A stretch of DNA of 64,000 nt from Dryococelus australis (Eukaryota > Arthropoda > Insecta > Phasmatodea > Phasmatidae), in NCBI GenBank assembly GCA_029891345.1, contig CM057002.1, forward strand, positions 18,040,295-18,104,294, read 5' to 3'. The translations under genes were made by a program, and so were the position numbers. The notes below the pieces were generated by a model, which did no database searches, was not told the origin of the DNA, and worked only from the letters and a program-made list of their open reading frames with translations. This document shows, piece after piece, positions 48,451-58,737 of this stretch; the first letter of the stretch is position 1, and every line of letters begins with the position of its first letter.

Positions 48451-48480
48451 ATTATAAAATACACATTTCTTATCTTGTAG
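48013..48480 (+). CDS. Retrotransposon gag-like frame, 155 codons, 3'-truncated by a SINE
   Basis: An open frame rich in Lys, Pro, Ser and Thr. It starts MELAQAGVMKSSDSVDNQVY and contains ARQKGSATVERHLNLIWHVP. A homologous broken stretch occurs at 42.23-42.57 kb and a shorter one on the minus strand near 7.9 kb, so it is a repeated transposon segment and not a host gene. The frame runs to the SINE insertion point at 48477. No zinc knuckle is seen. Confidence 0.55.
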   Translation: MELAQAGVMKSSDSVDNQVYTWKKEDARQKGSATVERHLNLIWHVPRAVSPLPPTPLKKTPTFVRPANIIRVVRPINDTPTYTPNRAPAGPLLESAPPKAQRSIIKVDKPSKYKHQEKPSTSGNLDKKDPTSETCKDLLPGKSNITIIKYTFLIL

Positions 48481-48680
48481 GGGCCATGGTGGCCAAGTGG
48501 TTAAGACTGCTCGCCTCTCACCAAGAAAACCAGGTTCAATCCGCGGCCGGGTCACTCCTAGATTTTTGCAAGTGGGACTCATGTCCAACCATGCATTCTG
48601 GCACTGCACCATTCTCACCTCATTTCATCCTCATCTGCTCTCAAGACCGCGTTAAGAGCCACCAAAATCTCTCAACTCAA
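48478..48680 (+). mobile_element. tRNA-derived SINE, copy 2, with perfect 9-bp target duplication
   Basis: The head carries TGGCCAAGTGGTTAAGAC (A-box region) and CCAGGTTCAATCC (B-box region), then AGATTTTTGCAAGTGGGACT and a body ending in CTCAACTCAA. The duplication CTTATCTTG occurs at 48469-48477 and 48681-48689. The body shares order and words (CTCACCTCA...CATC...GCTC/GGCT...) with the copy at 55.5 kb. It is inserted into the gag-like frame of the LTR element. Confidence 0.88.
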
Positions 48681-48689
48681 CTTATCTTG

Positions 48690-49009
48690 GAATTTATGCA
48701 TTAATGAATTTGTAGATCTAACAACATCATGGGGGAAGACTGCGCACAGAGCAATGTATGCAAAAGTATGAACAGTGCAAAAGCACTCCCACATTTAATT
48801 GCACAGGTCATATGCATTATATATAAACAGATTTATCATTCCACCACACACAATTTCAAATAATTTATTGTGACCTATTTTTCCCCCTAAACACTTGTGG
48901 CCCCATCTTCTAACCCAGTAAATTCTACACAAAAAAAACAGTACTTAGCAAATTCTGCAAACAGATGCAATTGAGAAAGTTGATAATGTTTATAGAGGTC
49001 TTGCTAAGT
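48690..49009. other. Unassigned sequence
   Basis: AT-rich, nothing recognised. Confidence 0.6.
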
Positions 49010-49113
49010 AGGCAGTGTCCTACAACTCGCCGCCTGATGAAGATGGCATAGCCAGCGAAACTTTGCAATTGCGCAACCGTGCGATAAGTGTGTCATTCTT
49101 TGTGTTGACGTGT
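49010..49113 (+). mobile_element. Penelope-type terminal segment, left half of a split copy
   Basis: GTGTCCTACAACTCGCCGCC, TGATGAAGATGGCATAGCCA and GCGAAAC followed by a hairpin (TTGCA-ATTG-CGCAA) and GTGTGTCATTCTTTGTGTT match 40.13-40.24 kb. The continuation is found at 51.13 kb. Confidence 0.7.
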
Positions 49114-51124
49114 ACCGCTTACACCATTATACTATGAACGACTAAAGCTCATCCTACGTGCTTCTACCAACTACAGGAAACAACTAAAAGATGTCTAGCA
49201 GGAAGTGTTATCATCAGAGACATGGAACACAGTTGGTTTCCCAGACTGTTCCTGAACTGCCCTTCTCCATCTACTAAGAGTGTTTATACACGTGAAGGTG
49301 AAAACCAAGCACGACGTGTTATGAATATGCATAGAGTGGTTTCAACTCAAATGCACTTTGGATACACGGTCAACGAAAAATATTTGAAGCAGCCACGCAA
49401 CACGCCAGCCCCCGATGCACCCAGCAGACAGTGTGTTGCCACACCGCCGAAGATGGCTGAGCCCAGCAGAGCACCTGAGGCGATACCATGAGTGCAAGAG
49501 GGTAGTTCTCCCACCCCGCACACTCCGGCAGATGTCACAAGGGCACATCACACCTCCTACTCCGGGCTCAACGCACACTCCAGAGGAATCCTATATAAGG
49601 CAGTGCATGGCTGAGGTCGGGAGTGATCATCTCCAGTAGCTCGCCTCAACACATCTTGTACTAGGACTCTATACTGACCACTAGATCCTCACGGTCCTCT
49701 CCAAGAACTTCTAGTTCTCCAGTGGCTGCAGCCACCACTTACCAGAGGATTCTACCACCTCTTGGGATTGATGTCACCGAAGCTTCTTCGGCCAAAGACA
49801 ATGAACGACGACTTAACACTTTGTTTGTCAACACCTTGTGGGCCTTCAGCTGCCACTACTTGCTGGTAGTGGCTCCCCTGTTTAAGGTTAGGGCCTCTTC
49901 TAGGCAAACCCAGTTAGTGCTAGTTGCGATCAGTAAAGTTAATATCCCCTTGCGCCTAAGTAGCCTAGGAGCAGGTCACCTTCACCCGTTATAGGCTTAG
50001 GTTAAATACTTCCGCAGCACAGACTTCTTGGTAGCACGTACGAGTCACCTAAGTATTTATTGTAGAATAAATACTTCATCTTAAATGTATCCAAGTGAGC
50101 CTACCAACAGTATAAGACCACCATGGCAAGCAAGCGGCAGAGCTTTTTAACCTAGAGTATAACGTGAGTCCCCCTTCAGGGGGTCTGTCAGTTATACACA
50201 CACATCTTTCGACAGCCATTCTGTTCACTTCGATGTTCAGAACGTTAGAGTCTCCACCACTACGACACATCCCACAGAGGCGGAACAGCCAACAAAGTTG
50301 TATCGCTGACCAAAGCGCCTAGCCAAGGCGCTGGCAGAGATAGCTGCTTGGGATTGGAGGCCCTACGTCTGTGGTCATACCCGGCAGTGGCAGAAAGGCA
50401 GTCTACGACCCACTACTCCAGGTGCTTGCATTGTTAGGGAGTCAGGGAGCACACCGTCAGCCATTGTCGGCTTGACACGCCAAGTCAGAGATAGTCAATT
50501 GCATGTCACTTAAAGAAAATCTGTATGCTATAAGCCTATACAATTCAATAGCAGGCATAGAGCTCAAAGAGCAGTTAAGAAGGCAGAGTCCAGTGCTACA
50601 AAACTAGTTGCGCCGGGAGTCGATACGCCTAGGGAGCCGCCCGTCATGCGGGGAGACTGGCATCTCCTGTCGGTACCTACGCATTTCACTCCAACCCAGT
50701 GTAAACCAGCTACAAGGTACATCCGGTGGTCCGGGCCCTAGTCAGCGGGAACAACATCAGGCTCGGGAAGGGGGCGAACCCACACATCGGCAGCTGAGCC
50801 AGCACAGAGTAGAACCATCGCTACCGCACAGACCATTACCGCAACCTGACATCCACCAAGACCAGTGGGACCCAGGACTCCACACGCCCCACCTGCAACA
50901 ACATCGACGAAGAACAGCCCGCAGAGCTCTGGTAAGTCTACCTTGCCCCAGAGGGCCCCGGTTGTTGTGAGGCACGTTGCCAGACCTAGCGTACCTGACT
51001 ACATACCTACTAGACAACCTACAAGGACTACAACGCTATCCAGTATGAAAGCGAACTGAGCTTTACAAGTGTGCGACTGATCTAGCACAGGAACAGGTAT
51101 CTCGTCGATCCAAGTTTAAGCAAC
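49114..51124. mobile_element. 2-kb LTR-like insertion splitting the Penelope-type end
   Basis: ACGTGT on both sides (49108-49113 and 51125-51130) may be the target duplication. Inside are a TATATAAG box (49593-49600) and AATAAA at 50068, an LTR-like layout on the plus strand, followed by a GC-rich Pro/Gln-rich region (50.6-51.06 kb) with a 120-codon frame. No polymerase or integrase is present. Ends do not show clear TG...CA termini, so the classification is tentative. Confidence 0.45.
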
Positions 51125-51235
51125 ACGTGTCAGTGTGTGCACCTGTCAACAAGTACTCGAAAATGAGTCCTTGAATTTATGTCCTTTTAAATTTTTTTGA
51201 TAGACTAGCAGCCTACTTGTAACCAAGTCTAATAC
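51125..51235 (+). mobile_element. Penelope-type terminal segment, right half of the split copy
   Basis: CACCTGTCAACAAGTACTCG, TTGAATTTATGTCCTTTTAA and GCAGCCTACTTGTAACC match 40.254-40.34 kb. Confidence 0.7.
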
Positions 51236-52854
51236 TACACAGAGAAATTTTAGATACATCTCATTACATTAAATCTGGATTGGCTGTTAAAAAAAAAAAA
51301 TTTTAAAACACGTTTATTTAACTGCATGAAACATGTACAGTTATTACTCAACAAAGAGACAAAACGTAACATCATTGACTGGCAACAGCTTAGAAATATA
51401 ATTCAATATTTTATGGGAGAAATAATTAATGTAAATTTGAACCTCAATATTTATTAAGGCCCAGGCAGGAATACACATGTGGAAACTGCATAAAAAAAGT
51501 TGCAAAGCAGAAAGCTTGAATCCAGGTCCAGCTTGTAAGTTATTTACACAAGTGAGACAGATGCTTATCATGCCTTCAGAACATGCGTAATTATGACCAA
51601 GTATCACCTGTTGCACATTCTACCACTTCTTACAAACAGTAACCACCATTATATGTTTTTTTTGGGAACTGTTAATAACTGACAATAGGTTAAGGAACAT
51701 GAAAGTTAGTGTGCAAACCAAAGAATTTGTCCGTCAACTCATAGGCAAAAAACTGGTAGCACATTCAGTATGAGAAGTCACTTTTCAGACATCAACTAAT
51801 ACTGTGAATTTAATTAATTAAAACGGTAATTACAAAATTTGACATCATTAAATACAACAAATGGGAGAATTTCATTGCTTAACTAAAACAATGAATTTGA
51901 AAAAAAAAAAAAAAAAACAGTAATAACTAATGAGCAAAAATATTCTTCTGGTAACTTTTATATTACATCCATGCAGTTGTTAACATACTCACAGAATTAA
52001 TAAAATAGCCACTGATAAAACCCTAACCATGTCAAATAATTTATACTGATCACAGTGCCACAAAATCATGCTATTTAAATTTCCACAAAGCATCTTATTA
52101 TACTGAATACACTACACTCCTAACATTGTAAAAGCAATAAAGGATTAACTGTCAAGAAAGTAAATATGTAAATCTACTACACAGATGCAATAAACACAAA
52201 AAGCAACTGTAATACGAGGACAAATGTGCAAGCACTCTATAAATTAAAAGCATACAGATGGAACTTACTTCAGTATACATGGGAGTGTATTTGTTTTACA
52301 GTAGCTTAACAACTTTACTTTAATTAAGCAAACTAATAACTAATCTACATAACACAACAAACAGAAAAAGCAATTACTATACTTTAAACACATTATCAAA
52401 AAAAAAAAAAAGACAAAATTCTAACATTGAAAAAACTTTTCCATAACATGGCTACGTTTCGTTCTACACAGCAAAATGTTCTACTTTTAATTTTCATAGA
52501 ATAGTATTTTGTTTACAGGCATAATTTTAACATCATGGACAGCTAAACAGTTTGACACAATTATTCCAGCACCACAAACCAAACTTGTGTAAGTTGCTTC
52601 TGCAAAGCACACGCACGCGCACATGCATGACTACTAATTTGAATTCACAACTGTACACACATTCCAGATCAATACCCTTCAAAACTGGCCACGTTTCTCC
52701 ACAACATCACACATCTACAGGAGAGAACGGAAGACCACAAATTACGACAGGCACACAAACAAGTGCTTGCATCTTTGTCTCGGCATACAGCAAGGGGCGA
52801 GAACGACAGAAAATCAGAGTGCATAGCAGAGAGAGAGAAAGAAAAGTAACGTAC
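51236..52854. other. Unassigned intronic sequence before the 52.9-kb exon
   Basis: AT-rich with several A runs. No repeat or exon was recognised until the coding exon at 52855. Confidence 0.6.
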
Positions 52855-52908
52855 CAATTCCACAGTGTACAGCATCTCCCTTTGTTTATTGAGCTCTTGC
52901 ATGTAAAG
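52855..52908 (-). CDS. tou: BAZ2/toutatis exon: coiled-coil segment, first exon seen
   Basis: 54 nt, exactly 18 codons: LYMQELNKQREMLYTVEL, joining in phase 0 to ERERRRQHM of the next exon. It continues the charged helix of that exon. The acceptor is CCTCATGCGGTGCAG and the donor GTACGT. Small size makes this exon less certain than the others on its own, but both splice sites, the phase and the uninterrupted helical pattern agree. The upstream exons (further coiled coil, TAM/MBD) were not found between here and 64 kb. Confidence 0.82.
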
Positions 52909-53550
52909 CTGCACCGCATGAGGGGAGAAAAACACAAATGAAAACACCCTGTGTTCACATGGAAAGCCACCCAGTTCATACACAACAAGTAAAACAGACA
53001 AATATTAACATTAACAACAGCAACAGTGTACACTCACAAATATTTACAAATCAGCAACTACAATTCACCTGGAACACTGGGCACACAAAACCTTTAAAAA
53101 AAAAATAAAAATAAAAACACTACAGCACAACGTGAGCAGTGGGAATACAATGTTATGCTCTACATGTGAACAAACCCAAACTAAAAGCATCAGCTATACT
53201 CTCACCTGAAGTGGTTGCTTGAAAAGGTACCATGTCGTAATGTCACTTCAATTCAGTAATGCAACACATAGCCAAGGAAACTAAAATATTTTTCTTGTAA
53301 GAGGAAGTGACGATATTCAGATTATTCGTGTATGAATAAAGCAAGCACAGTGCAGAAACAGCAAATTAAAAAAAAAATGTTTTGCATTTTTGCATACAGG
53401 CTTGGATTTCAAGATGCTGATTTGCTGAACAAGGCTCAAGCTGAATAAGCAACAAACAAGCATGCCTGTTTCAAACATTTCAGATTTAACGGCAATAAGA
53501 GAGGATTAAGATGCGTGACTGGATGTCTTTAAATCAGTTTACTCCAAGTA
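52909..53550. other. tou: Unassigned sequence upstream of the first exon seen
   Basis: Probably intron. A GTGAGAG donor-like site at 53205 (minus strand) follows an open stretch of about 14 codons, but there is no good acceptor or match to BAZ2, so no exon is called. Confidence 0.5.
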
Positions 53551-54065
53551 CTGTATTTACCCAAATGACAAATCCCCCTCCCCTCCTAAAAATGATACTT
53601 TTGTGAAGTTCCGAAAAAAGTATTTCGGTTTAAGTATTTTTGCAGGAATTTATGACAAACCCTTTCAAGAACAAATGCTATTATATGAATAATATGATAT
53701 ATTTGATTTAATTTTAAAGAAGAGCTAATCACAATGAAATAGGTGTGTCTAACCCGGCTGTATGGTAGCAGCATATTTCTTACACTGTAGAACTTTTGTG
53801 GGTGTTATATACCTATTCTTGACTTGAGCCATTTTGCTTTCTAGCAAAGTGCTTCCTCTTTACAGCCCTCCTGGCACATCAGATAAGGGGACCCTTGTCA
53901 AAGTTGACAGGTACAGTCTCAGCACTACAAAAATATGTGCAACCATAGGACACACTGTATTTAAGTATGAAAAGCCTTTGTCAAAATTGCCTACCTTTTA
54001 AATTGAAGACAATTACCTAATTGTACAGGACCCCTCATCATTGTCTTCCCTTCCCATAAATACAA
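53551..54065. mobile_element. TA-flanked MITE, inverted relative of 56510-57087
   Basis: The left end CTGTATTTACCCAAATGACA and the right end (reverse complement TTGTATTTATGGGAAGGGAA) are related TIRs with TA outside (53549-53550 and 54066-54067). The interior matches 56510-57087 in reverse complement, without shifts over long stretches, for example the shared GTGTGTCTAACCCGGCTGTA region. Confidence 0.78.
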
Positions 54066-54098
54066 TATGTAAATACAATACCTTAAGTAATTGATGCA

Positions 54099-54170
54099 GG
54101 CAGATAGGAACAAGGTACAAAATAACAGAGCCAAGGCAGATAGGAACAAGGTACAAAACAACAGAGCCAA
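54099..54170. repeat. 36-bp tandem duplication
   Basis: Two copies of a 36-base unit beginning GGCAGATAGGAACAAGGTAC differ at one position. Confidence 0.9.
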
Positions 54171-54607
54171 TGTAACTAAAAAACTTAATGGCAACTTACA
54201 AAATAATAACGCGCAAATCAAACAATAGTGATAATAAGATTGCTTATGTCATTCATGAACAGAACCTGCTTATCCCCCCCCCCCCCCAAGACAATATCCA
54301 CCTCTAAAAGTGTCCACTAGGCTTTGCTAAATTGTACTTGACGTCATTAATCAAAAAGTTGGTGTTAAATAAGACACTTGGCACCTACAAATGATCTTAA
54401 TGGTGAAAACGATATGATTGCAAGTACCCACAGGTAGGTACTTAATAGAAACACACGCCAAATAGTCACGGACAACATGCTGACAAAACCACTACACTGG
54501 TGAAAACATTTGTATGTGTTTCTGCCTGACAATACCTACATACGAGTATTTTAACTATGTTTATTGACATTAAAAATAATGTTTAAGTTATTTTTAATTT
54601 CTACATA

Positions 54608-54694
54608 CAATAGATTCCCGATCTACCATTTTTCAGGGGACTGTCAAAACATTTCCATACATGCTGGATTTTAGTAGATGAGGGTTCTGTATTG
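54608..54694. mobile_element. 87-bp Tigger-type mini-MITE
   Basis: CAATAGATTCCCGATCTAC at the left and GTAGATGAGGGTTCTGTATTG at the right are imperfect inverted repeats, with TA on both sides. The ends resemble those of Tigger/pogo elements, for which a transposase remnant exists at 61.0 kb. Confidence 0.6.
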
Positions 54695-54789
54695 TACATC
54701 AATAAAATACAACTTCTGACCTTATTAGACTTAATCTTAGGTATAATGAGAGCTGTACAATATATATAAATAAAATTTAGCTAATAAAT

Positions 54790-56490
54790 ACAATAAAAAT
54801 GGAGATTTAAAAAAAAAGTATTACTGTATTACTCTTACTGTAAATAATACAATAAAAAACATTTCACCTCAACTAATTTAAATAAAGAATCTAACGTCTT
54901 CAAATACTTTATACAGTAGATGGTAACTTGACATCTAATAGAAACCAACTTAGAACTTTTAAACCCTCTGAAAATCAAAATAATATGACACAGAATGCAA
55001 GTCAAATTTTGAATGTCTCGCACACTTGATCAACTGAGAGCGCGTGGAGGGTTATCGATAAGGCTGTGTGTTCACGGCGGGCGAGATGGAGACGTGGAAG
55101 CAGTGGGAGAAGTGAGAATCTACCCCATCATGCAGCTACATGTTGGCGACACCTAGCATACGTGGCAAATGTCTATCTTTTTTAAGTAATTAATTATATT
55201 TCACTGCAAAAAACTTGAAAGTTTGAGACAGGAATGAATAAATGGAACAAATAAAATTTATTTCTTCACCGTCTTTAATAATTAATCATTCAAAACAATG
55301 TCCCCTGATTTTCCTTGGGCTCGGTGCTTACCCTTTATTAGACGGTAAAAGATGTTGAATAGGCCCTTAAAGGATGGCAGTTTATTCAAAAGATGCTGTC
55401 TATTGAAATTAATTAATTTTAATTCTCAGATTTCCTTGCATAAAGTTACTGAAAATGAACTTTACGCTTGGTAATACAAGTCACTTGATGTTCAAACAAT
55501 TTTTTGTGACAAGAGGGGGTTAAGGACATGGTTATAGGGGGCTACAGTAGCTGAGTGGTTATACCCACCTTCCACTAAGGTGAACCGGATTCAATTCCTG
55601 GCTGGTTCACTCCAGAATTTTGCATGGAAATCGTGCCTAACAATGCTGCTCATCAGTGGACATTCTCGGGGATCTCCCGTTCCCAACTTTTCATTCAGGC
55701 GCTCCTCCATACTCACCTCAATCGCCCTCATCGGCTATCAAAACTTGGCTGTTACGAGCTGCTGAAATCTCCTTAATCTCTTACTACATGCTTATAGACA
55801 GATTATTTTATTTGCAAAGATCTTGTCCATCGAGTTAAATTAATGTTCAATTTTAAAATCATGTTGATTTTACACTATACAATCAAACATTAAATTTACG
55901 GGAAAAAACAACCTCTTTAATTACAAAAGAAAACATTTTTACAAATATTATTTCCTCATTAAAATTTATTACTTAACATTTTCCGGTGAAACCATTTGCT
56001 TTGAAATACTAGCGACAATAGGTGCAACCATTTTTAGTAAAGGATAATCTAAAAATTTATATGATTGCCAGCAAGTGCACACAGCCGAGAGAGGATGCAC
56101 TTTATCTTTGTAGAGAACAGCTTCCCCTCTTGAAATATGTAAAGGGAGGAAGAAAGGTGCACGGCTGAGAGCAACAGAAAGAGGAAAGAAAGAGGACGTA
56201 AGGTCACCATGCTGACAGCTAGGTAACCACGTCGGCGATCAGTGATAAACGGCGGTGCGCGTGATGTATTTCATATCCACTTACTAGACGTTTGCATACA
56301 CAACCACCGAAAAAAACTATAGTTGCGAGAAATCTTATGTGAGGGGATCAAAATATATGTTTATCAACGCAATATCAAATCAATGATACAAGAAGGTAAC
56401 TATATCATTATTTATATAAGAGTTTTGCAGGGACCACTGAAAATAACTATGGATACAGTTTTATCGGTACCGAGTTTTCGGTACGTAAAT
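54790..56490 (-). mobile_element. Second copy of the hAT-like element, inverted and interrupted
   Basis: The reverse complement matches 820-1765 in order: GGTTGCACCTATTGTCGCTA / AGTTGCACCTAACATCACTT, ATGTTTTCTTTTGTAATTAA, GAATAGGCCCTTAAAGGATG / TAAGTGCCTATTCCACACTT, AAGACGTTAGATTCTTTATT. A SINE (55538-55787) interrupts it. The upper end near 56440-56490 has ACCGAAAACTCGGTACCGAT, similar to the TIR-proximal part of copy 1. The lower end has lost its TIR. Divergence between copies suggests an old family. Confidence 0.75.
55538..55787 (+). mobile_element. tRNA-derived SINE, copy 3, with 10-bp target duplication
   Basis: The head carries TAGCTGAGTGGTTATACCC (A-box region) and GATTCAATTCCTGG (B-box region), then GAATTTTGCATGGAAATCGT and a body with CTCCATACTCACCTCAATCG. 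Duplications ATGGTTATAG (55528-55537) and ATGCTTATAG (55788-55797) match at 9 of 10 positions. It is inserted in the inverted hAT-like copy and so is younger than it. Confidence 0.87.
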
Positions 56491-56509
56491 CCACTGTAGT
56501 GGTAATATA

Positions 56510-57087
56510 CCGTATTTACCCCCTAAAGGAAGATGAGGTTTTTTGACAGAAAAAAAATATAGAAAAAATGAGAGATAATCTACAATTCCGGAATCGTCTT
56601 CAATTCAAAACCTAGGCGATTTTGACAAAGGCTTTACATGCTTAAATACCATGTGTCCTATGGTTGTACATATTTTTGTAGTCCTGAGACTACCCGTCTT
56701 GACAAGAGTCCCTTTATCCAATATCACCCAGCCATAAAGAGAAAGCGCTTTGCTGGGAAGCAAAATGGCCCAAGTCACGAATAAGTATATAACACCACAA
56801 AAGTTTTACAGTGTAAGAAAAATGCTGCTACCATACAGCCAGGTTAGACACACCTATTTCATTGTGATTAGCTCTTCTTTAAAATTAAATCAAATATATC
56901 ATATTATTCATATAATACTATTTCTTCTTGAAGGGTTTGTTATAAATTTGTGGAAAACTACTTCAACCTAAATAATTTTTTCAGCACTTCACAGGGGTAG
57001 TCTTGAATTCAGGTTTAAATATTTTACCCTCAAAAAAAATTTTTTTTGGGGGGGGGGGGGTGTCATCTTCCTTTTGGGTAAATATGG
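56510..57087. mobile_element. TA-flanked MITE with about 26-bp TIRs
   Basis: The left end CCGTATTTACCCCCTAAAGG and, as reverse complement, the right end CCATATTTACCCAAAAGGAA continue in parallel for about 26 bases. TA lies on both sides (56508-56509 and 57088-57089). A G run of 13 (57048-57060) lies near the right end. Reverse-oriented homologue at 53551-54065. Confidence 0.85.
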
Positions 57088-57089
57088 TA

Positions 57090-58737
57090 GCTAGAAGAAC
57101 AATAAAATTTTTTTTAAACAATTAGTCCACTGCCTGCCATTAAAAGTTGAAAATTAACTTTACAGCACAGCTTTCCCTGGCCATTCATTGTGTTCGGCCC
57201 CATTTTCTCTTCCCACCCAAATGATCGTGTATTTGCTGTTCTAGTCTGCAACTGACTTGGATGTTTTTCAGCTATGTCTTGACTAATAATCGTTGGTGTC
57301 CTTGATCCATCTTCATTTAAATAGTCTGGTATATATTTCTCCAGACTGGAATTTTGCTTATGAACATATCTGGCTCCTTTTGATATACCTAGATTTCCTC
57401 CTGGATAGGCAATTTTTTTATATACTGCACCTTGCAATTATTACTTTTGTTTTTACTATTCTTTCATTGGATACTATACATTGCAAAACTAACATAAAAA
57501 TTAATATTTGCTATGTTTTCAAACTGTGCAATTTACATCAAACTAGAGATAAAAATGATGAAAACAGGATTGAGGGTGAAGAGATTAGAGATAAAAATTA
57601 TCAAAACAAGACTGATAGAGAATAGATGAAATTTCTCCAAGTAAATATAACATGCCACTTGTATAACAATAAAACTGATAAAATGTTGCCAAAATAGTAA
57701 AATTTTACCAATTTAAGGTATGTCAGAAATGCCACAGCAGTTTGTAAGAATGTGAATCAAGGTTTGTGCTTGAGGTGATGAAATTAGTAAGGAAACTATG
57801 CTAAAACTGAGCAGCCGATTCAAGCAAAAAAAAAAAAAAGGTAGGCTTAAGGAAAATATTACATGCAATAAGCTCGGCACGATAGGTAAGATTTCTATTA
57901 TTTGCTTTGGTACAAAACACTGTTTACATACTGGTATTTTAAAAGAAAGATTTGTGGCTGAATAAGTATAACAATTTTTAGACTAATGTCAGAATAGGCA
58001 ATCTGCAAAGAAATATATATAAATAAGGTGGAAAGATACTGTAACAGTAAAAGATGGAAACGGCAGGATTACATTAGGAAGAACTTCCAAAGATCTACTA
58101 TAGCATAAGTTGAATGGAAGGTGCTACTGTCAAATACACTCAGTACTAAAATACATCATACCTATAATACTGCGTAATGCAGTACGATCTCCACTGCAAT
58201 AATAGCAGCTAATTTAATTTCTACCATCTAATGATTTACTGTAATGTCACCATATGCATCTACTCGGTCATTAAAATTTTACATACTCCTTCACACTTCT
58301 TACCCCAGACAGAAAATAGTTGAAAACTCTCTAATCTCATTCAGGTATATGATGCACCGACAGCACTGCAGAAGTGTATCAGACCTACCACAAGTTAGGA
58401 ATCTCCAAAAGAAAGGAAGTAAATGAAGGCACAAGGCACACACCAATGCCAAAACACACCAGGCAACTGTGCAGATGGTCGTTATATCCATGTAAATAAT
58501 AAATACGTACTGCCCCACCACTATTACAGCCTCCATCACCCACCCTCCAAGTCTGGGATGTACAGTCTATAGAATTTAATTGCAGCAAGCAGCGGACTGC
58601 ATACTCTGATCCTATCATTCCTTCATCACTTGGAGAACAAAGATGACACACACACACAGATAATAATCACTACCTGAAGAAGGACTACAATGCCAGAGGC
58701 CAAAAGACATGCCCCTGCATACATGGGACAAACAAAA
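57090..58737. other. Unassigned sequence
   Basis: AT-rich, with short frames only and no exon of the tou-like gene or repeat recognised. Confidence 0.55.

Larger units (their letters stand above)
32933..52854 (-). other. tou: 19.9-kb intron of the tou-like gene, dense with nested transposons
   Basis: Runs from donor GTACGT (52849-52854) to acceptor GGCATGTGCAG. Phase 0. Holds repeat copy B, a Penelope-like pseudogene, LTR gag/protease debris, microsatellites, an LTR 5' region, a SINE and a split Penelope-type end, each annotated separately. Confidence 0.85.
10286..52908 (-). other. tou: BAZ2/toutatis-like gene, internal part, nine exons (gene span seen in window)
   Basis: Nine minus-strand exons join in frame through consistent intron phases: 52855-52908, 32734-32932, 21317-21439, 19348-19605, 18857-19166, 17637-17841, 12907-14153, 11255-11457 and 10286-10422. 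Together they give 912 codons covering coiled coil, DDT and WHIM/WSD motifs. In BAZ2 proteins (the NoRC subunit TIP5 is BAZ2A) these motifs pair with ISWI-type remodellers, while the N-terminal TAM/MBD and C-terminal PHD and bromodomain bind DNA, RNA or histones. Those ends are outside the window. The order and wording of motifs match BAZ2B and toutatis rather than BAZ1 or ACF1. The largest intron, 32933-52854, is almost 20 kb and filled with transposons. Confidence 0.93.

Noticed and set aside
48478-48560. tRNA gene
   Set aside because: A and B boxes are present but the cloverleaf does not close, and 9-bp duplications with a non-tRNA body show a SINE.
57114-57437. 107-codon minus-strand frame as an upstream tou exon
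   Set aside because: No coiled-coil or MBD-like sequence, no fitting splice sites, and no phase that joins to the exon at 52855.
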